Shown here: piece after piece, positions 24,130 to 33,359 of the stretch
How the letters are laid out: every line of letters begins with the position of its first letter
Position numbering within the stretch: position 1 is the first letter of the stretch
Source: Ectobius pallidus
Taxonomy: Eukaryota; Arthropoda; Insecta; Blattodea; Ectobiidae
Reading direction: 5' to 3'
NCBI GenBank assembly: GCA_964059195.1
Contig: CAXKWD010000001.1
Location: 213,474,484-213,538,483, forward strand
DNA length: 64,000 nucleotides
Translations under genes and position numbers: made by a program
Notes under the pieces: generated by a model
Database searches by the model: none
What the model was told of the DNA's origin: nothing
What the model saw: the letters and a program-made list of their open reading frames with translations, nothing else

Positions 24130-24420
24130 TTATTCTTAACATAAAGGAGGGCAGCCATAACATACATTGATGGTAAGGTAAGTAACCCTAGCTCCGCAAA
24201 TCAATCTCACTGCCCTCCTTTGCAAAATAAAAAGTTGATTTGTTGAATGATTCCCCCATAATAAAATTCCATAATTAAAATGACTGTGTATATGAGCATA
24301 TAACATAAAGATACCGTTACTGACAGTATTTTGGATTCTGCTGGTATGTTTTTTCCAGCCTAAATCTCATTCAATGTCAATCCCTAAAAATTTTACAGAT
24401 GTGTTATCTACTATCAATAT
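24130..24420 (-). pseudogene. LINE reverse-transcriptase C-terminal fragment
   Basis: The minus strand reads SVKFLGIDIE (then a stop in place of a residue) DLGWKKHTSRIQ, HFNYGILLWGN and LFILQRRAVRLICGA. These are the conserved C-terminal motifs of CR1/Jockey-type ORF2 (FLGI..D..L.W..H; YGI..WG; LQ+RA+R.I.G). It has at least one nonsense codon and is truncated at both ends. Confidence 0.75.
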
Positions 24421-24507
24421 TCTATTCAAACTAAAATTTGCTGTCTCAGTCTTGTCTTGTTGTTGGGGGACAAGCTTTACCCCCGTGGTATATCGAAATG
24501 TGATCGA

Positions 24508-25307
24508 TAGGGCCCTGATTTATTGGTGAAATAAAATGGCTGATTTCGGTGTTAACTTCCTTCTATTTCAGAGGGTATTTCGTGAAATAAATTACTTATA
24601 GGCCTACTGCATTGGGAACATTGCACAATGATAAACTTTGCTTCTTTATTTACATGAACTTTCACAACCCCTCCCATTTCTATATTCTTCTGCCCTTGTA
24701 TGAACTGAAGTAACTTTCGATTTAGGCATGATTAGAGTTAATGTTCAAATATAATGACGAGAAATATTATCGTAATTTCTACTAAACACCATCAGATAGC
24801 CATTTGCAAACAGAAGTGCCAACCATACCACTGTGGATAAAAGACGAAATCCGTTGAATACAAGTAACAAACATTCTACACTCTTCTGCTATAATCGATC
24901 ATAGGCATCACTAACTTGGCAAAGACATAGCAGGAAAGAAGTGTACTCAACAGTGCAAACCAGGTCACAGACAATCTTTGCGTAAATTCTGCAATCTTTG
25001 TAATCGAACACAAATATCGATATATGGGTAAATCTTCGACAGCCACAGAAACAGCAGAAAAAAAAGCATGCTGCTAAGAAATAAAAAATACAGTACACCA
25101 AAACACCATATTATGATTTTAAGGCACATTTTCATACTCGTTTCTCACTTTACGGACAGAAGGAGCATATTTCGCACATAAAGACACATCTTGCGGAATC
25201 TAGTAAATTTCGCGATATTTTGTGGATTCAATTAGGTTCATATTGGTATTTTAAGCATATAAAAGCTTAATATAGCTTATCGTTGTTACCAAAAAATACG
25301 CCCCCTA
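24508..25307 (-). mobile_element. hAT-type non-autonomous element, copy 1 (800 bp)
   Basis: The element begins TAGGGCCCTGATTTATTGG and its reverse begins TAGGGGGCGTATTTTTTGG. It is flanked by perfect 8-bp copies of GTGATCGA (24500-24507 and 25308-25315). TAG..CTA ends with 8-bp duplications are the hAT hallmark. Copy 2 (27369-28172) lies 2.1 kb away in opposite orientation. It carries a decayed membrane-protein-like frame and no transposase. Confidence 0.88.
24745..25135 (-). pseudogene. Decayed copy of the hAT-borne membrane-protein-like ORF
   Basis: Homologous to 27547-27942. The start region (ATG at 25135) and the later part are both recognisable, but a T-run length change near 25060 shifts the frame. 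A CAG-to-TAG change then stops it after AYDRL, at 24889. The downstream sequence, up to the equivalent stop near 24745, still matches the other copy. Shared wording includes CGCRRFT, DYKDCRIYAKIVCD and CQVSDAYDRL. Confidence 0.7.
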
Positions 25308-25617
25308 GTGATCGAAGCGACAAAAATCGACCCTGCAGAGGGGTCACTCATAAATTACAATGTAAAACACAATAGTTTTAAAAAGTACTCATCAATTATG
25401 CTATTTAATCCAGTCCTATAACTGATCTCACATGAAAAACTTGCTTTGTTTTCCCCTTTTTTTACACATCAATAACTTTCAGTATATCTCCTACGACATT
25501 TTGTATTCCAAACTCGTGACTTTACAGTCCGAATGCGTGATTCAAACTAAAATCATATTCCAACTTTCTTAGGTTTTAAGAATTTCTGGCAGGTGCAGAT
25601 TTTTTTTAATCCTTATA
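25308..25617. other. No gene recognised
   Basis: hAT target duplication (25308-25315) followed by unassigned AT-rich DNA. The TA target of the next element is at 25616-25617. Confidence 0.5.
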
Positions 25618-26179
25618 AAGGGTGTCTCAAAAAGAACGCTGGATTTTAAGGTACTATTAATTTTATTTATTTATCTGAAAGAAGCAAACAAAACACACCA
25701 TTCTCTTCAGGAGATCTTGAGGTTTCATCGTGAAACACAATATCGGGGATATGACACCCCCCCCCCTACTAGCCCTGCATGCGATCGCAATAACATTTGC
25801 CTCACTCCAGTCACTTCGAGAGCGTCCAGGGCTTTTGATGTCTATTGTTGAACCAGTGTTTTTAAATTTCTTTATCAAGTTACGAACAGTAGATTCATTT
25901 GGTGCACTGTTGTGTCCAAGAATCGTACGAAGTTTCCGAACTGTTTCCGCGAAACTTCCACCATTCTTGTAGTGTGTTTTCACAATCAACACTCGCTGTT
26001 CCGTACTGTATCTTTACATGACGATACTCCACAAACTGACGTGTGAAAAATAAAACCACAGTATAAGAACCTCAACCTCAATGATCACTGATACCAAAAC
26101 ATGCAAAAACAATGTCGCCAACAACAACAAATAAAAATAGTGGGCTTTTCAAATCCGGCGTTCTCTTTGAGACACCCGT
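25618..26179 (-). mobile_element. mariner/IS630-type element with DUF4817-like transposase start
   Basis: Ends AAGGGTGTCTCAAAAAGAAC and, on the reverse of the right end, ACGGGTGTCTCAAAGAGAAC, are inverted and flanked by TA (25616-25617, 26180-26181). The minus strand (from about 26010) reads RYSTEQRVLIVKTHYKNGG, then FAETVRKLRTILGHNSAPNE, then STVRNLIKKFKNTGST. This is the helix-turn-helix found at the start of many insect mariner-type transposases (DUF4817). It then loses homology and no DDE domain is present, so the element is an internally deleted, non-autonomous copy. A poly-C tract lies at about 25757-25766. Confidence 0.78.
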
Positions 26180-26181
26180 TA

Positions 26182-26524
26182 GAACTACCCTATTCATTCC
26201 ATGTCCCGTTACTTCTGCTAAATCCTTTGGAATGCAGTGGTGATGGTCAACTAGCAGGTGAGGGCGGGTCTAACGGTAAAAAAAAAAAAAAAAAAAAAAT
26301 GTACAGCAAAATTTTTACTGTTTTAACAAAACTTCCAAAATTATAATTTTATTTATAAAACAACAGCATTCTTTAATGGGGATATACTTTCCCCCGCATT
26401 ACATCTGAATCCACAGTATTTCGAACCGTGCTATTTCAGGCTTCTACTGTATGTGAATTTTTAATTTTTGTAAGGTGAGATGGTTATGTTTGAAAGTTTG
26501 ACTATTCATTGTCACTAATACACC
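26182..26524. other. No gene; poly-A run and a pogo-type terminus
   Basis: An A run of about 22 bases lies at 26278-26299. Near 26437-26455 the reverse strand reads ACAGTAGAAGCCTG, a pogo/Tigger-type end; a similar terminus (ACAGTAGAAGCCCG) is at 20757. Confidence 0.5.
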
Positions 26525-26695
26525 AGTAAGTAAGTGGGGTCCTGCTACTTCTCTATCGAGCAGCTTCTCAATTTTAATCCTAAAGCTGAGTGCACCTCCC
26601 AACCTCAGAAAAATCTGAGGAGGTACCGGGGGTCAAACCCAGGTTGAAGGATCTGTAGTCAGCGATGCTAACTACAAGTCCACGCTAGTGGTCAA
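26525..26695 (-). mobile_element. tRNA-derived SINE
   Basis: The reverse strand reads TAGCGTGGACTTGTAGTTAGC (A-box-like), then GGGTTTGACCCCC (B-box-like) about 40 bases on. A non-tRNA body follows (ACCTCCTCAGATTTTTCTGA, itself an inverted repeat). Confidence 0.62.
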
Positions 26696-26702
26696 GTAAA
26701 TA

Positions 26703-26825
26703 TACAGCGATCGTATTTTTTGGTAAAACAAAATGGCTGATTTTGGTGTAAACTTCCTTCTATTTCATGGGTATTTCGCAAAATAAAATATTTTATACAA
26801 CATTGCTATGGTACATTGCACGCTG
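26703..26825. mobile_element. hAT-family end fragment
   Basis: CGTATTTTTTGGTAAAACAA, then AATGGCTGATTTTGG and AACTTCCTTCTATTTCA, match the outer part of the 24508 hAT element in the same orientation. The outer TAG and the rest of the element are missing. Confidence 0.65.
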
Positions 26826-26888
26826 TTCTTTTTTAGAACCACAAAAAAGGGCCATATATGAGGTTATAGGAAGACAATCCTATATGTA

Positions 26889-27300
26889 ATAATAATAATA
26901 ATTATTTATTGTTATTAGGCCTGACAGGCAATAGACGTCAGCTACAATAAGAATGAGAAATTATAAAATGTGCTTACATAGAATTGAGAATGCTAATGTC
27001 ACATAACCTTACTTGGACTTACAGTAGATTAAGATTGTAAAAACTCCGTTCCCGAGTAATAAGGCCTAGAAATTAGCCAGTCATAGAGTTTACATTTAAA
27101 CATGACACGGTTAAATCATTAATATCATGTGGTAACTTATTATAGAGTTGTAACACAATTACTTCAATGATTTGAGCCTTTGAAAAGGTAACTTATATAA
27201 AAGCATTGGCCACTTCTGGTGTTATAAGAATGCGCATTTTGTCTGCACTGTAACTCCGTTAATTTGTTCCTAATGTATAACAATACTGTATAAATATACA
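26889..27300 (-). mobile_element. LINE 3' end with (AAT)n tail
   Basis: The minus strand encodes LQLYNKLPHDINDLTVSCLN, then (after a stop) FLGLITRERSFYNLNLL and a stop, the typical tail of CR1/Jockey ORF2. A 3' UTR and an (ATT/AAT)n run at about 26889-26905 follow. Confidence 0.65.
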
Positions 27301-27368
27301 TTTCATAAATACGGGCGGGAGATTCTAGCAAATTATAAAAACTATTTTTGTTTATTACATATCATAAA

Positions 27369-28172
27369 TAGGGGCCGTATTTTTTAGTAACAACGATAAG
27401 CGCAAAATTTTATAAAACAACCTGCCTTAGCTACATTTAGCTTTTATATGCTTAAAATACCGATATGAACCAAACTGAGTCCACGAAATATAGCGAAATT
27501 TACTCGATTCCGCGAAATGTGTCTATAAGTGCACGTTAAGTGAGAAATGAGCACGAAAATGTGCCTTAAAATCACAATATTGTGTTTTGGTGTACTGTAT
27601 TTTTTATTTCTTAGCAGTGCTTTTTTTCTTTTCTGTTTCTGTGGCTGTCGAAGATTTACCGATATATCGACATTTTTGATCGATTACAAAGACTGCAGAA
27701 TTTACGCAAAGATTGTCTGTGACCTACTTTGTACTGTTGAGTACTCTCCTTTCCTGTTATCTTTTTGCCAAGTTAGCGATGCCTATGATCGATTACAGCA
27801 GAAGAGTGTAGAATGTTCGTTACTTGTATTCAACGGATTTCGTCTTTTATCCACAGTAGTATGGTTGGTACTTCTGTTTGCAAATGGCTATCTGATGGTG
27901 TTTAGTAGAAATTACGATAATATTTCTCGTAATTATATTTGAACAATAACTCTAGTCATGTCTAAATCAAAAGTTACTTCAGTTCTTACAAGGGCAGAAG
28001 AATATGGAAATGAGGGGGGGTGTTAGTTCATGTAAATAAAGAAGCAAAGTTTATCAGTGCGCAATGTTCCCAATGTAGTATAAAGTAATTTATTTAACGA
28101 AATACCCACCGAAATAGAAGGAAGTTAACACCGAAATCAGCCATTTTATTTCACCAATAAATCAGGACACTA
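27369..28172 (+). mobile_element. hAT-type element, copy 2 (804 bp), carrying an intact ORF
   Basis: The element begins TAGGGGCCGTATTTTTTAG, and the reverse of its right end begins TAGTGTCCTGATTTATTGG. Perfect 8-bp copies of ATCATAAA flank it (27361-27368, 28173-28180). It is in inverted orientation to copy 1. There is no transposase, so movement would rely on a hAT enzyme supplied elsewhere. Confidence 0.88.
27547..27942 (+). CDS. 131-codon membrane-protein-like ORF inside a hAT element
   Basis: Starts MSTKMCLKITILCFGVLYFL and ends SRNYDNISRNYI. A hydrophobic stretch at about residues 8-32 and another at about 90-118 could span membranes. Between them is a Cys-rich, Tyr/Asp-containing section (FCGCRRFT, DYKDCRIYAKIVCD, CQVSDAYDRLQQ). 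I do not recognise the family. It is not a hAT transposase: it has no BED finger and no hATC domain. It could be host sequence captured by the element, a fragment of a polytopic receptor, or a frame open by chance. The other copy has a frameshift and a nonsense codon, which argues against strong constraint. No splice or promoter evidence is visible. Confidence 0.4.
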   Translation: MSTKMCLKITILCFGVLYFLFLSSAFFLFCFCGCRRFTDISTFLIDYKDCRIYAKIVCDLLCTVEYSPFLLSFCQVSDAYDRLQQKSVECSLLVFNGFRLLSTVVWLVLLFANGYLMVFSRNYDNISRNYI

Positions 28173-28180
28173 ATCATAAA

Positions 28181-28819
28181 TAATAAACTAGAATTGGTTC
28201 TTCACATTCTGTAAAATTTACAATGCCTTCTCCTCCACACTACATGCAAAGCATTATTTAAAATTTATTATAGATATTTTAAATTTGTTTTTCAAAATCT
28301 ATTACGGGTGGGACATAATTTGGACACTGATTTTAATGCAAGCAAAACAAAAGTTTATTTGCTGTTCTGCTATTACTGTTAGGGTCTTAACGTTATTAAT
28401 GAAGGTATGAGGGATTAAATACAAATTATAAACTGTTTCCAGATTGTCAGAACATTTATTTACGGTAACTCATCAATAATAATTGAATAAAACAATCAAA
28501 ATTACAGGTGGGACAAAAAGTCAGTGTTTGCTACTTTATATAGTAACTAACCACACATAATTTTTGAAGTTAATCTTATACCAAATTGTGCCTTAAGATG
28601 TATATTTTCTCAAATCAAAATGGACATAGCTGATTACTCTTGATTACTTGGTAATAAAGAGTGTTAAAATCATGCTAAAAATGGCCAAAAAAAAAGTAAC
28701 TCAAACCAATAAATAAGTAAATCGACAGATTTTACACATGAAACCACTTCAGATACAACTAAGTCAGAGAATTTGAGGTCTTAAACTTATTTCTGACCAC
28801 CCAATTACAAAATTTTTAT
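28181..28819. other. No gene recognised
   Basis: AT-rich. It may be the 3' UTR of the LINE fragment that follows on the minus strand, but I could not show this. Confidence 0.45.
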
Positions 28820-28990
28820 AACTTCTCTCTTTGAGGGAAAAATTCCCATATTTTATGAATTGGCTGAACTGTCATTATTTTAAAGTTTATAAATAAGGGT
28901 CTGCAGTGTGCTACCATATGAGAACCAGTAATTATTCTAACAGCCCTTTTTTGTAACCTAAGAGCATCGTTTAGGTGATTACAGGATGCA
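28820..28990 (-). pseudogene. LINE ORF2 C-terminal fragment
   Basis: The minus strand reads ALRLQKRAVRIITGSH, then HCRPLFINFKIMTV and HKIWEFF, matching the LQ+RAVR.I.G....CRPLF..L.I.T segment of CR1/Jockey-type reverse transcriptases. It is truncated at both ends. Confidence 0.7.
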
Positions 28991-29000
28991 TGACAATTCT

Positions 29001-29224
29001 AGAGATGCCAACCTTGAAAGGTGGTTATCAGTAGTGTGAGTCCTCCACGTTTAACCGAAAAATCACAATTAGGTCTACAGGTTTCACAAAATACGTGATT
29101 CGGTGAAATTTTTTTAAGGTCCGAGGCAAGGAAACTCTTCTGTATACTGCTTTCGATACTGCTGATTTCCCACAGTTTGTTTTTGTCCATCAGACTCGTT
29201 ACTGATTTTACGTTTACACGACAT
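29001..29224 (-). pseudogene. Transposon-derived zinc-finger (BED-like) N-terminal fragment
   Basis: ATG at 29224 begins MSCKRKISNESDGQKQTVGN, then YRKQYTEEFPCLGP. After a frameshift it continues SPNHVFCETCRPNCDFSVKRGGLT. This resembles the CxxC finger at the start of ZBED/hAT-related proteins of the form F.CxxC..DFSV.HGG..D...H. The second half of the finger is degraded and no transposase follows. Confidence 0.45.
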
Positions 29225-29340
29225 AATATTTCCTCAATATTCTACTTCCACTGCAACACTCAATAAAACTTCTAGCAAGCAACGGCATCGGCAGTCGTCA
29301 GCGGCATTACAGTGATAATAAAAAAGAGGAAATATGTTAA

Positions 29341-29396
29341 CACCAAAGATGTTATAACTACAATTATGTTATAACTGTAAGATATAACATCTTTGG
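29341..29396. repeat. 56-bp hairpin flanked by TTAA
   Basis: CCAAAGATGTTATA (29343-29356) and its perfect reverse complement (29383-29396) form a 14-bp stem. TTAA lies on both sides (29337-29340, 29397-29400). It could be a minimal TTAA-class MITE or a chance palindrome. Confidence 0.6.
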
Positions 29397-29714
29397 TTAA
29401 CACACACCCACGTAAAATATTGTAGTGTCCAATGACGCCAACACAACGGAGTTTTTTTAAGAAACTATTTCTCATGATAACAGTTGGCATCTCTGCTGAC
29501 ACATTAACTTTTTTTTACGTTCGCGGGAGAAACGAAACATTTTAAAAATAGATATTGGGATTCGTAAATCCGTATTATTCAGTACAATTTCCGTAATGCC
29601 GTAGCAAATTCAAGAAAATCGTAGAAACTACGGAAATTCCGTAGCAGTTGGCATCTCTGCAATTCTAACCTAACATTTTAATATGTAAAGATAATGCAGT
29701 CTGGCTTTACTTAC

Positions 29715-29879
29715 CCCAGTGGGTACTTCTCGGATATGTCTAGTTGTTTCACCTCTTCCCACGTGGTATCACTGATTTTGCCAGAAGCTTCTGTTGACCC
29801 ATCTACTGTGTCATCAAGGATCACTACTGGCACTTCGTCTTTAGTGAGGATCACATCAAACTCCGCTGCTCCACTTAGC
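29715..29879 (-). CDS. Glycerophosphodiester phosphodiesterase (GDE1-like), internal exon
   Basis: A 165-bp exon lies between a good acceptor (TTTCCAG, AG at 29881-29880) and donor (GG|GTAAG, GT at 29714-29713). It contributes one base, 54 codons and two bases. The peptide begins LSGAAEFDVILTKDEVPVVI, continues LDDTVDGSTEASGKISDTTW and ends EEVKQLDISEKYPL. This is the N-terminal GDPD signature: E-x-D (metal ligands), LTKD..PVV, and the HDDT.DRTT loop. Two key positions differ. The catalytic His of HDDT is Leu (CTT), and the Arg of DRTT is Gly. The E and D ligands remain. The upstream exon with the HRG...PENT motif was not found in the window. It is either a decayed gene or a divergent non-catalytic paralogue. 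Confidence 0.78.
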
Positions 29880-29980
29880 CTGGAAAGTAAAATGCAAGCA
29901 TTACTACACTAGACAAAGACATTCTTCTAGAACGGTGGTTCTCAATTACTTCAGGGTTTTGGAGTGCATTTTATTTTTAA

Positions 29981-31078
29981 CACTTTCTACAACCATGCCC
30001 ATACGTGATACGTTCCGCATTTTATTCCCGCGTGAACCAAGACTGTATCCCTTACGTTGCGCACGTTCCCATGCTAAGCAATGGGAGAATACTGGTGTAA
30101 CAGGGCCGTATTTCTAAATAGGCTAAGTAGGCTGCAGCCTAGAGCGGCAAATTTTCAGGGGCGGCAGTTTAGCAATTTATTCAAAAGTTAAAATGAAGTA
30201 TTTCATACGTTAATAATATTTTCCGTACGAATTTAAGAATACATGTTACATAAATTAAAATATTAAAAAATATGTTTAAAATAGTGATCACTGATCTCCA
30301 AGAACAAATTAATTAATTAATTTCAAAACCCATTTCATTTTTAACGAATCTTAAAAGAAGTAAAAAAGAGTAGATAACTAATTTGAGTATATAATTTATT
30401 ATGTAAACCATTAAAATTGTACTTTTATCTAAATTAAATGAACTTTATGTTTAAAAAAGATGAATACACCAATTAACTATATTCTTTTGTTGTATAAAAC
30501 AAATGCATTAAGCAAATATGAACAATAGAGGGGGCGGCAAATGGACTTTAACCTATAGGCGGCATACTTCCCAACAGAGTGTGCTTCATACACTTTTATC
30601 GATTCTTGTATCAATTCATATCGACTTTTTTTTATCGAATTTATATCGGCCTACTGTGATTACCAGAACATCAACAAGAAGATAGGTTAGCAATCGTGAA
30701 GATGTCCAAGAATATCACACACGTGTTAATTACTAGACAATATGCAATCAAAATGTTGTGAGCATTCTATATTATGTATTTTTTCAGTAATTTTAGTTAG
30801 TACTTTTGCAATAAAAAGGTTTTTAACCTTGAAAAAATTATTTCCGAAAATAGTAATTCCTCAAAAGAGCCTCCCATTTACTTGCCTGTGATATATTTAT
30901 ATGAGAGTGAATACAATAAAGAATATCATTTCTATAAAGAGGAAGTTTCAATCTTCATGCGTAAGTAATTCATTATTTTGTAATACATATTGTATGTTTT
31001 AAAAAAAATCGCAAAATCAGAAGAAAACGCCCGGTTCACAGGATGAAAACGCTGAAAAATGGCGCGGTGTGGAAAGTG
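29981..31078 (+). mobile_element. piggyBac-like element, copy 2 (1098 bp), with internal insertion
   Basis: TTAA flanks at 29977-29980 and 31079-31082. The ends are CACTTTCTACAACCATG and, reversed, CACTTTCCACACCGCG, matching copy 1. Relative to copy 1 it carries about 450 extra bases (roughly 30108-30565), beginning CAGGGCCGTATTTCTAAATA and ending TATAGGCGGCA; these look like a fragment of another element. The piggyBac text resumes with TACTTCCCAACAGA. Confidence 0.78.
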
Positions 31079-31084
31079 TTAACT

Positions 31085-31427
31085 ATTGCAAGTTGTTAAC
31101 AACAAGGAGGAAGAGGTTAATTGTGCTATTATTTATTGTCTCTACACATTTCAGTTGGAGCAAAACCATTAAAACCAAAATATTTGTGACTCATTTTTGG
31201 AAAACAATTTAAGCTGGCAATTTCGTGCACATACTGCATAACTGTGCTCGTTTACCCAATTTATAACTGAAATATGACTGATATATGACCAAGACCATGA
31301 AAATGACAAAAATATGACTTTATATGCAAAATACAAACTGTCCGATTAGAATAATTGTTTAATTTGTGTTTACGGCGAGAATGGAGGATAAAAATATGAC
31401 ATGTCATAAACATCCAAACCCTATTGA
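31085..31427 (-). mobile_element. Partial copy of the 52954 hAT-type element
   Basis: Matches the reverse complement of 52954-53600 and ends TCATAAACATCCAAACCCTA. The other end is missing; the copy starts beside the TTAA of the piggyBac-like element. In this copy the site occupied by the 257-bp MITE in the other copy is empty. Confidence 0.7.
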
Positions 31428-31446
31428 TAACTTTCGGATACGTATA

Positions 31447-32249
31447 CAGTAAAACCTCGTTAACACGAATTCCAAGGGACTGAAAAATGAGGGATTTGTG
31501 TTTAAAAAATTTGTGCTAACCGAGGACTAATTTTTTTGTAATGAACCATTTATGGTATACACTATCGTACAAAATACTGTTACATGCAAAAGTAGGCTAT
31601 GTAATTAGGCCTAGCTTAAAAAAATACTGCTTTACATACTATTTCCTGTTGAAAAATTGAAGTAAGTTGGCAATTCCAATCTGTTCAGCAATAGTCCTTT
31701 TCTTCAATGCACCATGATCTACTTCCGCTAGGATTATTAGTTTTGTTTGCAGGTCTACGCTTGTCTGCTTCCTCTTGGCCATGATTAGAGTCTACTGCTT
31801 ACAAGTTGTAATGCAACGTATGATGAAATCGTACTGGTTACGTGTGAATGAACTGAAAAATAAAATAAGAAACGTTATAACCCGATTGTTGGCAGCACAA
31901 TGCTCCCAACTGTCGAGTTATTGCACCAGCTAGCATTAATGTCAATCCAATTACTCGTAGCCATTCACATAAGTAACCAGGAATTTAATAAATGTTTATG
32001 TTTAACTTCATTTCTTGCATGCCTAGCGAAGGAAGAACAGGAAATAATTTGAAAAGCTTTGGAAGTTTGTGATAAATGACATTTCAAGATTCAAGGGACA
32101 GAAAAACAGTTTGCAGTTTGTGGTAACTGAAATTCGTGTTAACCGACAAATCTTTCATAAGAAACAATACATCTTTGCCGGGACCAAATCTTTGTTCTTG
32201 TTAACAGAGTGTTCGTCGTAAGCGAGTTCATGTTAACGAGGTTTTACTG
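31447..32249 (-). mobile_element. Tigger/pogo-type element (803 bp)
   Basis: The left end is CAGTAAAACCTCGTTAACAC. The reverse of the right end is CAGTAAAACCTCGTTAACAT. TA precedes the left end; the right flank is CA, probably a mutated TA. It contains only the start of a transposase gene (31651-31782). Confidence 0.88.
31651..31782 (-). pseudogene. Tigger/CENP-B-type helix-turn-helix fragment
   Basis: ATG at 31782 begins MAKRKQTSVDLQTKLIILAE, then VDHGALKKRTIAEQIGIANL. This is the first DNA-binding helix-turn-helix of pogo/Tigger transposases (CENP-B N-terminal type), which bind the element's own ends. The sequence loses homology at the recognition helix, and the second DNA-binding domain and DDE core are deleted. 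It is a 44-residue remnant in a non-autonomous element. Confidence 0.75.
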
Positions 32250-32260
32250 CATTGTATTTT

Positions 32261-33097
32261 TAGGTAGATTTTCGAAGAAAAATCTACCTATTGCAATGGA
32301 TACCACTTTATGATTTTCGAAAAATTCTTTCATATCTTTACGTTTCATGCTCCCCTAAGTACGAAACCACCGCCCGTTCAAAAAAAAATTTTGTGATATT
32401 TATATATATATTTATATATATATTTACACGATAGCGGCCGTAATTTTGAAGATATTTGAACCAAATTTTATTATGTTATTTCTAGGCCCAATAGTTCGGA
32501 CAAGTTCGTTAATGGGCAAAATTGGCCCAAGGGGGTGGTCGGGGGAGGGGGTTGAAATTTTAAAACATTTATATCTCGGCCCCTATGAAGTATAGAGGGA
32601 AACTTTGTGTGAATAAATTAGAGTACTCCCTATGGAGTTCACAGTGACACCAACAATTCGGGGGTTCGAGTGAGGGTGGGGGTGGGGGATGAAAATTCGA
32701 AACTTTTGAAACCACGTCTTGTGGGGTATCGTTGAAAAGCTCTTGATGAGTACTCTACAAATCAATAAATAGTTTCTTGATAGCTCTCATATGACGCGAG
32801 ATTTTAATGTTTGAAAATAATAACACTTAAAAGAATTATTATAATATCATAATTTTGTCTTGTTTAGCGGCTTTGCTAATTTTATTCATTGCTGATCTTG
32901 CGCACGGCCTCCCAGAATATTATATCCTATTCTTGTTGTCAAAACAAATGATTGTAGGCTCTTCCTCTTTACCGAATTCAGTTCTTTTTACTGCAGGTTT
33001 ACCATGCCAAGGCTAAAGAAAAAGAGTGCTATGCAGCGACAATAAATTAAACCAAAAGCACTTCGAAATCTACCTCCGCCTGTAGGCCTGCCTAAAG
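32261..33097 (+). mobile_element. Unclassified inverted-repeat element, copy 2
   Basis: Family member of 20046-20711 in opposite orientation, starting only 11 bases after the Tigger-type element. It holds an AT-rich (TATATATATT)n patch at about 32399-32427 and about 150 extra bases at 32820-32990 not present in copy 1. Confidence 0.7.
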
Positions 33098-33328
33098 GGA
33101 TTTTTTTAAACTGGATGAACAAAATTTAATATTATGGGTTATGTGACTACCATACTGGGTAATTAAAACTATAAGGGCCGATTGTATAAACATCACTGAC
33201 TGGAGATCAATTATGATCTAAGTTCAGAAAATGATCTGAGTTCAGGCTCGATTCGTATTGTATAACACTGATCTAAGATCAACTAATCGAAGTTCAATAT
33301 TGACCCTAGTTCATACATGAGCACTTGC

Positions 33329-33355
33329 ACCGCCATCGTAATGTACAGGCCAGAT
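33329..33355 (+). repeat. Left arm of a long-range 27-bp inverted repeat
   Basis: Perfect 27-bp inverted match to 35949-35975 (ends ACCGCCATCG and AGGCCAGAT). The arms are 2.6 kb apart inside the Harbinger-like element. Confidence 0.85.
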
Positions 33356-33359
33356 GGTA

